Positions 1-25,382 of a stretch of 64,000 nucleotides of DNA are shown here, in pieces. The number at the start of each line of letters is the position of its first letter. Position 1 is the stretch's first letter. The notes under the pieces were generated by a model, which ran no database searches, had not been told where the DNA came from, and saw only the letters and a program-made list of their open reading frames with translations. Position numbers and translations under genes: made by a program. Source of the stretch: Monarcha castaneiventris obscurior (taxonomy: Eukaryota > Chordata > Aves > Passeriformes > Monarchidae); the NCBI GenBank assembly GCA_026261815.1, contig JAMPIT010000575.1, positions 38,355,501 through 38,419,500 of the forward strand, given 5' to 3'.

Positions 1-289
1 GTGTGAAGACAGCTGGGTGGGTTGGGCTTACCTCATCCACTTTTGCCTTGTTTCACAATGCTCAGCTTGTGTACATCTCACCTCACTGCTGGCACCTGCT
101 GATGGTGTGTGAATTAAACCTGTTCTCATCCCACCTGGCATTAAGGAAGAATGTGGCCCTGCTGGGGATAGTTCAGGTCTGAAATGGCATGGCTTTGGCC
201 AAAAGTTTTCTGACCCTGCTGGGGGAAGGTGGGTGGTTGGGCTTCCAGCTTGAGTGGTCACATTTGGGTGGCATGGGGCGGATGTTTGG

Positions 290-294
290 GGCAG
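290..294. repeat. Target-site duplication, left copy (GGCAG)
   Basis: Five bases directly abut the LTR end and match 1223-1227 exactly. Confidence 0.8.
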
Positions 295-394
295 TGTCGT
301 GTTCCACTGTGGGGATCTGCGAGGAGTTCTTTTAAAAATGGATGGTCAGAAATGAAATTAAGCCAAATGAGGCAAATGTTGTATCTGAGAACCG

Positions 395-400
395 TTTATT
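395..400 (-). terminator. LTR poly(A) signal
   Basis: AATAAA on the minus strand, about 100 bp before the LTR 3' end and downstream of the TATA box, is placed as expected for the R/U5 border of a retroviral LTR. Confidence 0.6.
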
Positions 401-483
401 GGTAACAAAAAACAAAATAAAAAGGAGTTACCTTATGAAAGAGGGCTGGAAAAGAGAGCAAGACTAAGGAAAATGGGAAAGGA

Positions 484-533
484 ATGGGGAGAGAGAGAGA
501 GAGGGAGAGGGGACAGAGAGAAAAAGAGGGCAT
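484..533. repeat. Purine (GA)n-rich tract in the LTR
   Basis: An imperfect GA/GGA run on the plus strand (CT-rich on the LTR's own strand) lies within the predicted R region. Low complexity. Confidence 0.6.
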
Positions 534-924
534 TAGCACCAGCGAGTCAGGGAAGTGCAGTTAGTGCCCAGGCAGTGGGGGCTGTGCACGCTGCCTGCCT
601 GTGGCTGGACTGGGTCTGTGTGCTCCCGGAGAGGTGCAGCTCCACAGGCACGGCTCCCACAGCCATGGCAGCGGGCACGCCGTGAGTGGGCACTCGGGTG
701 GGAGGAGCAGCACCCTGGGAGGGTCACAGCGATGGCTGGGTCGGGCGGCAGGGTTGGATGCAGGCAGCCCAGGCAAGGACGCGGGGCAAGGTGGCAAGGC
801 ACAGGGGTCAGGGGCACAGGGAGGCAGGGCAGGTGCGAGGCCGAGCCAGCGAGGGCAGGAGAGCCAGAGGGCAGGCTGGGGCCAGGGCAAAGGAGGGAGT
901 GAGCAGCAGTGAGCCCTGACACAG

Positions 925-932
925 CTTTTATA
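925..932 (-). promoter_or_regulatory. LTR TATA box
   Basis: TATAAAAG on the minus strand, inside the solo LTR about 290 bp from its 5' end, is preceded by a GC-rich U3. Transcription would start near 895-900 and run antisense to AMOTL1. Confidence 0.6.
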
Positions 933-1222
933 GCCCCCTGGCCCCTCCCAAAGTCCACCCGCTGGCAGGGGACCATTGTTCCAGTCCAGCCTTCCTGTGC
1001 CACCCATCGGTGGAGACCTTTTCGTGACCTGATTAGAGAAGCCCCTCTACAGTGTCTGCCACTGCCTGCCTCATGAGAGGTGTTGCCAGGCGAAGTCTCC
1101 CAGAGAGGAGGCTTTCCTCCACCTCTGGCTGCCTCCTGCAAGTGGCATGTGTCCACTCCCTCCCCGGACGTGCCTCTGACAACCATCATTGAGGCATAAC
1201 AGAACTGAATTGGCTCCTCACA

Positions 1223-1227
1223 GGCAG
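1223..1227. repeat. Target-site duplication, right copy (GGCAG)
   Basis: Five bases directly abut the other LTR end and match 290-294 exactly. Confidence 0.8.
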
Positions 1228-2487
1228 ATTTCATATGAAATTTCAGTGTTTTTGAAGCAACTTTTCTTTTCAGTTAAAAAATAATAAACTACGTAGTGCT
1301 ATGTTTTAAAAATCAAAAATCAAACCAATGATTAATTGATGCCAAGTAAATTTTTGGAGGAAATTTTGCTTCCTGGAGGATTTCCAAGTACTCTGTTTTT
1401 GATGTCATTCAGAGCAAAGGCCAGATTTTGAAATCTCAAATGTCACTGAATGAAACCTCGATCCCCTGCTCACTCCAGTCTTTAACTTTGTGTTCTGATA
1501 TCAGGGATGCAGTGATTGGCCTGTGGCACTCATGTTCCCAGAAATGGCTTCTCAGCACTGTCAGGGCAGAAGCAGATGGAGCCAAGCATTTCCCCAGGCA
1601 GCTTGCCAGCAAAGTCAATGGTGGGCCTGCAATTTGTTGCTGAAGACAAAGATTTCAGCAGAGCTGACTGAATTTAGCCAGTTGTTTACTTTTTTAATGT
1701 TGTTTTAAACCTTACCCAAAAAAAGGATGATTTTTCAGCACAGAGATTATCTACATGCTTTAGTCTCGCTTGTGGTGCTTAACAGGAGGGAGCACTGATC
1801 ATTGGATCCCTAACTCCTGTGGGTCTGGAAGGTCACCCAGGACCCTCCATAGGGCTGAAATGGCTCCCATGGCACCTCCCTTTTCTCTGCATGGTCAGAG
1901 AAAGCCTTTGCAGAGGCCTCCTATCATATTCTTCATTACTTCTTTTCCCTCTTTCCATTTTCAGGCTGTCCAGCACAGATTTGTGTTTATTATTCAACTT
2001 CTTCAAATTTTCTGTATGTGTCATGATCTCCATCCTTGTGAATAAAAAGCACGAGGCACAGCACAGCCCACATCCATGGGGCTGAGGTTTCTTGCCCATT
2101 ACAGAAGGGCAGCAGCATTGAAGCTGGCAGCTATAAGCAGCCCTTGATGTAGGGTGGTGTTGCAAGCCAAAATTTTACTGTGGGATGTGCTAGCAGTTCA
2201 GCAGAGTGGAAAGCTGTGAGGTAGTGCTGGTGCCACAAGCTCTCCTAGTGCAGGTGCAGCCCAAGCTGCCACTTGTTTCTGCTGCTGGGGCAAGGCTGGG
2301 CACTGAGGGGCTGAGCCCTGGCAGTAGAAGCTCCTTGCCCGCTGTGTCTCAGCACTGTGTTGTAAAGGCCCTACTTGCTGCTGCTTCACATAATTTTTGC
2401 TTTCCTAGGGAGGTGGCAGCTTACCTCTGGTGTGTGGCCTGGTGAGCTGTCCTCATGGAGTGGCTCTTGCTCTTGTCTTTCTTTCAG
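1228..2487. other. AMOTL1 intron, right of the solo LTR
   Basis: Unique intronic sequence with ordinary base composition. I see no exon, RNA gene or recognisable repeat before the acceptor at 2487. The first 289 bases of the window are likewise plain intron. Confidence 0.6.
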
Positions 2488-17289
<14,802 letters not shown>

Positions 17290-20180
17290 GCAGAGGACAA
17301 CATCTCTGGGGTTTTGTGTGTGTACAGCCAGGCCCAAGATGGTCCTCGGTGTGCCAACCTTGAAAACTAACCCTGAGAGTGTGAAAAAAGACGGAGTTTA
17401 TGCCCAAATTGAAGCTAGAGTCTGATGTGTTGAGACTTTTGACCAGGCAAGAAGTCAAGAGCATTGAAGAGGAGCAATAAAATGAACGTCTGGGATTTTT
17501 CTGAACAGAAGGGGTCGTTGAAAATGGAGAGTGGTGTGAGAAGGGGATCGTTGAGGAAAAAGGAAACTGTGTTTTCTGGCATAAAGAGAAAGTAGTGAAG
17601 TTTCAGACTGGTTACATGCTGCCGTTCTGTTGTTCTGCCTCTGCAACCAGGACAGGAAGTGAAATCCCATCTTTTTGGAGGCCAGAGAGAGTTTCTGAGT
17701 AGTCCAGGAAAAACTTGCATCTTCCTCAGTATCAATGCATTTCTGAGAAGTTTCAGTCTCAAAAATTTCACTTCTTAATTTTTGTGAATAATTGGTCTGT
17801 AGGTGTAAACGGCAGGTTCTTGTAAGTATTTGTTTGAAGTGGCATTGGTGTGGTTTTCCTGGGCAGGCAGGTCAGGTGCCTCTTTCCTGGCTGGACAAGT
17901 GTTTCTCTTGGAGCCGAATTTACAGTACAAATATTCATGTCTCGCAACCTCAGAGCTTGCTGAGACTTCTTTTTTTGGTAGGAGCAGTTGTTGGCTGGAA
18001 TTCTCCTGGTAGATGAATGCAGAAGAGGGGGGCAGGGACCCTTCTGAAGCAAACTCTATTGTAACCGTAGGAAGGTTTCAGAAGGGAAAGCTGGGGGAGG
18101 ATCCCAGCAGCTCCCTGAGGGGCTGTGTACTATAGAGTTCCTTCAGAGGGGAGCTGCATGGATGTGTTTTTAGAGGAGTTAAGCTGGGTTTGCATGTGAG
18201 ATCAGAAGATACCTCTTTTGGAGCACTGGTTAATAGTATTGGAAGAATCAGTGTGTTTGTGGAAAAAACAAGATTTTTCCTTACTTTCAATTCTTGCAGC
18301 CAAATCCTACCTTCCCTGAGCACACCAACCTGCTGTTCAAGCTGATGTGGGACTGGACATTAAAGGGTGTAGGAGCAGGCCTGGGAAGGGTTTAACTGCA
18401 AAGCAGTACGTGAGCATCATGTGGTTTCTGTGCTGAGCTGCAGGTTTTTTTTCACCTTATTTTACCCAGGGTGGAACATTTCTCATTTTCAGCTTTGTCC
18501 CTGAATTCAGTAAGAGGCAGCCAACTCACCCGCTGTGTTACTCGTGGCTTTGTGCACTGCACATGCCAATAGGGAAATTTTCCTATGTGAGGCATTTCTG
18601 TACTGGCTTTGCAATTCCTGAGCCTTGTGGTGCACCATAATGACTTTAAGGAGAGCTTGGCTTTGGGAAAAAGAGCAATGGGATCTAATGTGAAGCTGCC
18701 TAGAGTGGAAAAGTGATGGGTGCTAGAAGGAATCATGCACTCAGGGCTGGCTCGAGGTGACCTCTTCCCGTAGGTAACAACTCAGAGCCCTTGTCTGTTG
18801 AGAACACCAGGCATTTTAAACCCTGCTTTCACTGAAAACTGAAGTCTTGTGAACTCAAAGCCTTCACGGGCCAGAGCCTTGTGCTCCATACTGCCTGGCT
18901 GATACCTTTTATTTAAAAAGAACAAATTGCTATGTTAAAGCTATGCACTTATTTTTGCGTGTACCTAGAATTAGACGTATGTTGTTGTCACCCTCTTCCT
19001 GAGTTTTGCACTTGTTAAATATAGCGGTAGGTCAGTTGTGCAGGAAGCAAACTGTGTGTTTCAAGTATTAGCAGCTTTGCATTGTGAAACCAAAGGTATA
19101 AAACCCTTGGAAGATGTTATGCAGCTTAATATATGCCTTGTAAGATAATTTTATTTTTTTCTCTAAAGTTAATTTAAACGTTGTAATTGTTTGCAAAAAA
19201 GCCAGGACCGCGTGTGACATCGCCACTGACCCAGCTCTGTGGCCCTTCCTCAAGTGTCTGTGGGAGGAATGGGGCAGGACAAAGACAAATCAAGGGAATA
19301 CAAGTAAAATGTTGGTGACTATTTAATTGCATCACTTTTTATCCAAGAAATAAGGATACCCAGGTGCTTGGATGTCCCTAAGCATTTTGTTCCCAGCTGT
19401 AATATCTTTTTTGCTGAAACTCTTTAGTACGTTGTGTGCAGGCAGACAGTGAGGCGTCCAGGAGAAACAGTGCTGGATCAGCATGGATCAGCGTGGATCA
19501 GCTCTCAGTTATGTTTGGTAGTGGTTCAGCTGGATTTCTCCAAGTCAGCTTGAGTACAGCACTCCTCCTTGTGGAGACCACAGTCTCCAGTTTCTGCTAT
19601 CCAAAGCTGGCTTTACGCTTTGTGCTGCCCCAGATTCGTGGTCACACATAGGAAACTGTTAGAGGCTGTGTGTAGGCAACTCTTGTTGTAGGCAGCAGCT
19701 CAAATAAACCAAAAGGTTCATTCTCACCAATTGTGTTGAACTCAAAAGATGTTAGTTTTCCTGGAGGGAAGGTCTGGAGGAGCAGTGTGTCTCCCTCCAG
19801 CCCAAGCAGGACTTGCATGGAGTACTACTGCCATATGTCAGTCCTGCTCAGCAGAGCGGTGCAGCTCCGTTTGTGCTGGCTTTCCCAGTTCCTTGAACTG
19901 TTTTGTGTTTTTGGGAAACTGTGCTGTAGCCATTCCAGGTGATGTTGGTGGTAACTAGTTGTAAAATACTGTCATTTTTTATTGTTGCTGGTTGTATAGA
20001 GAAGTTTGTGTACAGTGTTGTACAGCTGGAGGGTTATTTGTACATAGGGGGAAAACAAAGAACGTTATGTGTCACCCCCAGCAAATGTTGATATTGTTGG
20101 TCAGCCAAAGATTTCTTATTCTTTGCTGTTTAAATTTGTGCCTTACTATTGTATATAATAAATGTATAAACATGTTTGTT
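17290..20180 (+). other. AMOTL1: AMOTL1 3' UTR
   Basis: About 2.9 kb of non-coding, repeat-free sequence follows the stop. Candidate poly(A) signals AATAAA lie near 17476, 19703 and 20157-20162. The last follows an AT-rich stretch and is a plausible main 3' end because a GT-rich stretch (tgtttgttttctc) follows it. Long 3'UTRs are usual for angiomotins. The exact end cannot be seen without transcript data. Confidence 0.6.
20157..20162 (+). terminator. Poly(A) signal AATAAA, likely AMOTL1 3' end
   Basis: A canonical hexamer in the tract tataataaatg is followed about 15-25 bases later by a T/GT-rich element. Further AATAAA copies near 20685 and 20771 could serve a longer isoform. Confidence 0.5.
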
Positions 20181-23025
20181 TTCTCACTTTTCCAGTGTGA
20201 ATACATTCAGTCCTCTGGAAGAAAGGACTTTAAAAAAATTCTTTAAGCTTTGTAAACAGTGTGCTAAGACTAAGATGGGATACATCAGGGACTTTTAAGG
20301 TTGCATCTTCTCCATTTTTCACAGTTGTTAATGAAAGGCCCCACAGCAGGTGACACCAGTAGGTGTATGTGGGCATAAAATCAGTGGGTCTCCAAGGCAA
20401 AGGATCAAACTGGGAGCTTGCCCAAGCAAGAAGAGCATGATTTCAGTGAGATCATCTTCACTGGAAGGAAATGAGAGTGGAAAGTTAGTGAGCTACTTTG
20501 GTGAAGATCTGAATATTTTTTAGTCCTATGTTCCTGCTAAGCATAGAACTCCCACTGATTTTCTTGTATTTTGTTCTTGAGGGTCTGGGGCTTTTTTATC
20601 TGGCAGATGTTGGATCAGTGTGAGTGAGGTACCTAAATACCTTTTATGTCTAGGTGTTCTTGAATTATATACTGTCCTCAGCAAGGAATAAAGATCAGAT
20701 CCCATTTCATGCTGTAGTGCAGGCAAGGGGAATGCTCCAGCCTGGTGGAAATATTGTTCCTATGTAACTGAAATAAATGGGGGGAAGGGAGCAAAAGTTA
20801 GCCAACTGTCTGGCTTTGAGTAAGGGAGGTTTGCTCAGCAGGCTTTCACATGCTCTTGAAAGTGTCTGTTAAAAAATTCCTGAATCAGGTCCCAGGGAGC
20901 TACAGGCATGAAAGGCATGAATGCCACTAAGGGCCTCTCTCTCCTATGAGTTTTTCTCAGCCTGTCCCAACCTTCTCTCCCCAGATCCTTGCCCACTTTG
21001 AAAAAACCAACCTGTCCTGAGCAGGAGTGTGTCAGCAAAGATCCAGGGGGGTTGCAGAGGAGCAGTTTGCTTGACCCAGATCCCGGCACCGCGTGTTCCC
21101 TGTGCAAGCACAGGTCAGTCTGACCCATCTGATCACTCCATCTTCAAGACATGGCAGCCAGAAGTATTTATTGTGCCAAGAATGAAAGTTGGGTGATTGT
21201 TGAGATTGTGGCTTTCAGCTTCCTTCAAGTCAAGTTTTGACAGTAAAATTTAGCACATATCTTGTTTCTCAAGGCCAGGGAAGAAAAGAAACTAACAGGG
21301 GCCAAACCAGTATTAGGATGGGAAAAGCTTCATGGCTAGCTGTGTTCAGGTATAACAAGGAAGGGGCTTATTCCATTTTTGGGTTGTGTCTTCACACAAA
21401 AAAAGAATGTCACTGTAACACTCTCTGCAGGTTAAATACATTTTGCGTATTAACGTCAGGAATAAACACGCAAAGAAGCCAACTTCCAGAGTCAGTTTGT
21501 TTAAATATTAAAATCCATGATTTCCAGAAGTAAGTAATGGACTTGCAACATGTAAGGAAAGAGCCCAGAAGAACTAAAAATATTAGCAAGATTGCCATTT
21601 AGAAGTATTCAAAAATCTAGTCCCACCCAAAATGACAAGACCTTTTCAGGCTTCACTTGGATTCAGTGCACTGTGCTGAGTGCTGTGCTGTGACATCTCT
21701 TCTGCACTGGTTTGTTACCACGTTCAGGGCTTTCTCCTCCCAAAGTTTGAGGGGGCAAACGTACAAACAGCAGTGAGGTGCATTTTGGGGAAAAGCTGTG
21801 ATTTCCAAAATCTTTAAATACCCTCTGGGTCTGGACTTAAGGTACACTGCAGTGAAACAATGAGAAGTTCAGATCTCACTCCCTGGTGGGAAGGATGCTG
21901 CTTGTTATCAGAATCCCCAGTCTGGGGTCTGGATGCAGCCCAGCAAACTGGGTTGGTCTGAGCACCCCGCTGTGTTCCTTGACCACTCTGAGTCAGGTAA
22001 GTCAGCCTGAAGGCAGTGACTCCCCTCTCTGCAAACCAAAGCACGTGGGGAAAACAGGGCACAGTGTGCACAGTGCAGTCCCACCTGAGAGAAGGGTAAA
22101 ACACGAGCAGCTGTCATCGTGCCACTGTGATTAATGTTCATCCAGACCTTAAGCTGCGGCTTCGGAGCCTTGTAAAACCAAACGCAAGTGCCCAGCATTC
22201 CTGAGCTATAAAAGGCCCAGGAATTCATTGACTCGAGGTATGAAGACCACAAGCTATTTTCTTTCATACCAACCACTTCAGCTTCAGATGAACAAAATAT
22301 CAGTGTGCATATTTTCCAGAGTAACCCTGCGTGCCCCTGCTGCAGTCCAGAAGTCAGTCCTGTGCCAGTCCCCTCCAGTTAGACACAAAGCAGGGCAGCA
22401 ATTAAGAGATGAGACCCAGGTCCGTGTTGGCCCCCCCATCCAGTGAGAGGCTGAGGACCTGCAGCAAAGTTTAGTGCTGAAAAGGAACTTTTTCCCCAGC
22501 TACCACACGATGAGGCAGCTATGGAGCTTTTGGCAAGCTAAAAGTTGGAGGATGGCAGTGCCCCCACCTCTTGGGAGGTCATACCCACACTGACCATTGT
22601 GGTGGCTTCTCCAGCTGCTTGGTGGACTTTTTAATTCCTGCTTCATGGCTCCCCTGGTGCCTGTGTGCCCTGGGAGCACCCTCAGTCCCCTGCAGAAGCA
22701 CAGTGGACAGCCAGTGACCCTCCAGGCATGTGAAGCTTCCTACAGGACAGCTGGGCCCAGAATGAGAACAGGGGACCATGATGGCAGCTGACATCCCTCC
22801 GCCAGTCCCTGGTTTGGGACTTGATCAGCCCAGGTAGGAAAAATCCTGCTGGAAGGAAGCTCCAGGAGGGAGAAAGGTGTTGTAAGGTATGAGGAGATGG
22901 AGGTCTTCTTCTGTGGCCAGTTACTTGCAGCATATTTAAGACAACCCTTTCTGGTAGGCTTGCTATTAAACTGCAATGCAATTTGGTGTGCAAAAAAAAT
23001 GCTGCTTGGTGTAAATTCCATCTGA
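20181..23025. other. Intergenic sequence after AMOTL1
   Basis: No gene recognised. Extra AATAAA motifs near 20685 and 20771 may extend AMOTL1 transcripts. A TATA-like site is at 22207. Short open frames here have no family features. Confidence 0.5.
22207..22215 (+). promoter_or_regulatory. Candidate TATA box
   Basis: TATAAAAGG in a G/C-bordered setting (gagctataaaaggcccagg) fits a strong TATA element on the plus strand. No coding sequence or LTR ends were found around it, so its use is unproven. Confidence 0.25.
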
Positions 23026-23236
23026 ATTCATGGAAGGTACCTTAGAGACCACATGTAGTTCCAACACCCTGGGCAGTGACACTTTCTGAGACCAAGTTGC
23101 TCAAAGCCCCATCCAACCTGGCCTTGAGGATTTCCAGGAATGGGGCATCCACAACTTCTCTGGGCAGCAGCCTGTGCCAGTGTCCCATCACTACATGCCA
23201 TTGTAAAAACTCCCTCTCTGGCTTTCTTGTAGCATC
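23026..23236 (-). mobile_element. CR1 fragment, minus strand
   Basis: Shows the reversed CR1 3' region: accttagagaccac, ccatccaacctggccttga, catccacaacttctctgggc and gtgccagtgtcc. Several substitutions and small gaps mark it as old. Confidence 0.8.
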
Positions 23237-24127
23237 CCTCTCATAGCTCTGGCTTTCATCCGCTCAGTGCACATCCTACCCTGCTTCTCTGCTGCAGCTC
23301 TCACCCTGCTGCCTCCAACATCTTTTTCCAGCACAATCCTACCAGAAACAGGCAGGGAAAGCCCAGGCGATCAGATTCTCATGTGCCACCAGTTTTACTG
23401 TTCAGTTTTAAGACTGAGCAGCTTGAGAGGAAGGAGCTGCCCTCATCTAGGTGCTTGTACAGTTCCTTGCACTGAGGCCATGTGTGCTAGCCCCAAATCA
23501 TACTGTGAAGCTGTAAATAAGGATATTTGTTGTTGATGATTATTATTATCATCTGTGTGTCAGCTCTGTGCACCTCTGCTTTTAAAATTAAATCATTGTA
23601 CACATTTCCCAAGCCTAAATCTGGTGCACAAGTCAGAGCCCTTTCACTTAAGGTGTTAAATAATGCCTTATCCTCACCACAGGCCTTTTTTTAGATGGGT
23701 GAGCCTTTCTTTTCAGATGCCATGAGTGCCTTATCGTGTTACCCAGATGGCTCTTCTGCCTGCAGGGCTCTGAAGCCTCACCCGACCCCGAATAGGACTG
23801 CACCACCAGCCTACATCATCCCTGTCCCCATCCGCCACCAACAGCTCCCCTGTGCCATTCTCCAGCAGCCATGTGCCAGCTCCTGGGCAAAGCCAGCTGG
23901 CAGCAAAGTGTCTGCCCCTGTGCCTAAACAGTGAGGGAGCCACTCCCTCTGCCGGCTCATCCTGCCTGCTCTTCCCAGTGCTTAAACTGGGAAGGCTCTG
24001 GGGTGGGGGTTTTGGTCTGAAGAGTGAGTCCAGCGTGTAATGCTGATGCTAATTTCAGTAGTATTATAGTAACAGTAATTATAGTGACAGTGGTAGTAGA
24101 TGAAGAGAGAGAGCAAGAGGAGTAAGA
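23237..24127. other. Intergenic spacer
   Basis: Nothing recognisable between two CR1 fragments. A short Pro-rich open frame at 23695-23934 has no family features. Confidence 0.5.
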
Positions 24128-24245
24128 CAGACTAGGAGGAACCTGATCTAGTTGAAGATGTCCCCTGTCATTGCATGGGGGTTGGACTAGATGGCCTTCA
24201 AAAGTTCATTGCCATCTAAACCATCCTACGATTCTATGATAAGGA
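24128..24245 (+). mobile_element. CR1 3' end fragment
   Basis: Shows gttggactagatggccttcaa, a short gap and ctacgattctatgat, the CR1 terminal octamer region, in plus orientation. Confidence 0.8.
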
Positions 24246-24395
24246 TATAAATAAAAAATAAGAAGAGGAATCAAAACAAGAAAATAAGAAAAACAGAAAT
24301 AGGAATAGGAATAAGCATAATAAAAAATTAGTTCATTACAAGACACAAGAAAATTAAGAAGAGAAGAAGAAGAAGAAGGAGAACAAGCAATCTGG
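24246..24395. repeat. A-rich low-complexity tract ending in (AAG)n
   Basis: Starting just beyond the CR1 tail, about 150 bases consist almost entirely of A/G with variants of aataag and aggaata, then (gaagaa)n. Confidence 0.7.
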
Positions 24396-25382
24396 TCACC
24401 TCTAGTGGCAGAAGAAAGTTTGAGTATGAAGAATTTGATTCTAGACTGAACTACACATTCATGCTAAGGAAATGTTTCTGTTATCCCCCAGTGACCCCTG
24501 GCTGTGGCCAGGCCTGTTCAAATGTAGGCCTTTCCTGGTAAAAAGCTCGATCTAAGCACAGGGCTTTGAGCTTGCAGCAAGAAAATGGGATTGTGTGCTT
24601 GTGGGAACTGGGTTTGCATTTGGAAACTAGTTTATTACCTAGCCCCTGGGTGTGGAAATCCTCTTTGCATCATCATCCAGTTGAACTGTTCAAACCCAAA
24701 ACAGCTACCACAGACCAGGTTCCTTTCAGTTTTAGAGAGGAATTTCATACACCACTATAGAGCAAATATTTCCCAGCACTCCACAGCCTTCACCCCACAC
24801 GTCAGCTTTCTCCTTGGATCTTTCACCAGCGGCAAGATTATTCCCATTTAAAAAGTGTGCCTGAAGTTCTAAGTAGAAGAGACTTTTCTGAACACAGGAA
24901 CTGTCCCTCAGCTCGCTGGAGAGAGGAATGCCCTTTCGAGGCCCCCTTCAGAACCAGGTCCAGAGTTGCACTGTGCTAGGCATTTGTTGGTGGGACACGC
25001 CCTGGGGTCCCAGAGGCCCCGGTAGCCCTTTGTTCTCATCATACGCAAAGATCATGACCCATGGCTAGTCCCTTCTGATCCCAGCAGAGCTGGCATGGAA
25101 GGGTGCTGCAGCCCCAGGACTGCTTGGGCACTGGCAGCAGCTGGGAATCCCTTTGGCAATCTCCTCCTCACCCCACCAGCTCCATGTGTCCCTTGTGGGG
25201 GACCACCAGGAAAGTAGCGTGGAGTCTGCACCCATCACTGAAGTAATTTACATGGACTATTCTACTGGGTGCTGTATGCGTCAAAGTTTTCCCTTAGCAG
25301 AGCACCACAGACAGAGGGAGAATTGGCAGGAACAGCATCCCTGTGCATTGTTGGGCAGTGTAGGACATTCCCAAGGTGAGCA
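24396..25382. other. Spacer before the ERV relic
   Basis: No recognised gene. It may include heavily decayed 5' retroviral sequence (gag/protease), but I see no diagnostic motif such as a zinc knuckle or a protease DSG/DTG site, and no LTR. Confidence 0.4.

Larger units (their letters stand above)
295..1222 (-). mobile_element. Solo LTR (ERVL-like), antisense in AMOTL1 intron
   Basis: Read on the minus strand, a 928-bp element begins TGTGAGGAGC and ends GGAACACGACA, so it has TG...CA and inverted TGT/ACA ends. It is flanked by the identical 5-mer GGCAG (plus-strand sense) at 290-294 and 1223-1227. Inside, again on the minus strand, are TATAAAAG (925-932) and AATAAA (395-400), in the right order for U3-R-U5. 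A 5-bp duplication is typical of class III (ERVL) elements. No internal retroviral coding sequence is present, so this is a solo LTR formed by recombination. Long GC-rich open frames inside it look non-coding. Confidence 0.85.

Noticed and set aside
533..1234. A 233-codon open frame on the minus strand
   Set aside because: It lies almost wholly inside the solo LTR, is GC-rich and open in several frames at once, and has no protein family features.
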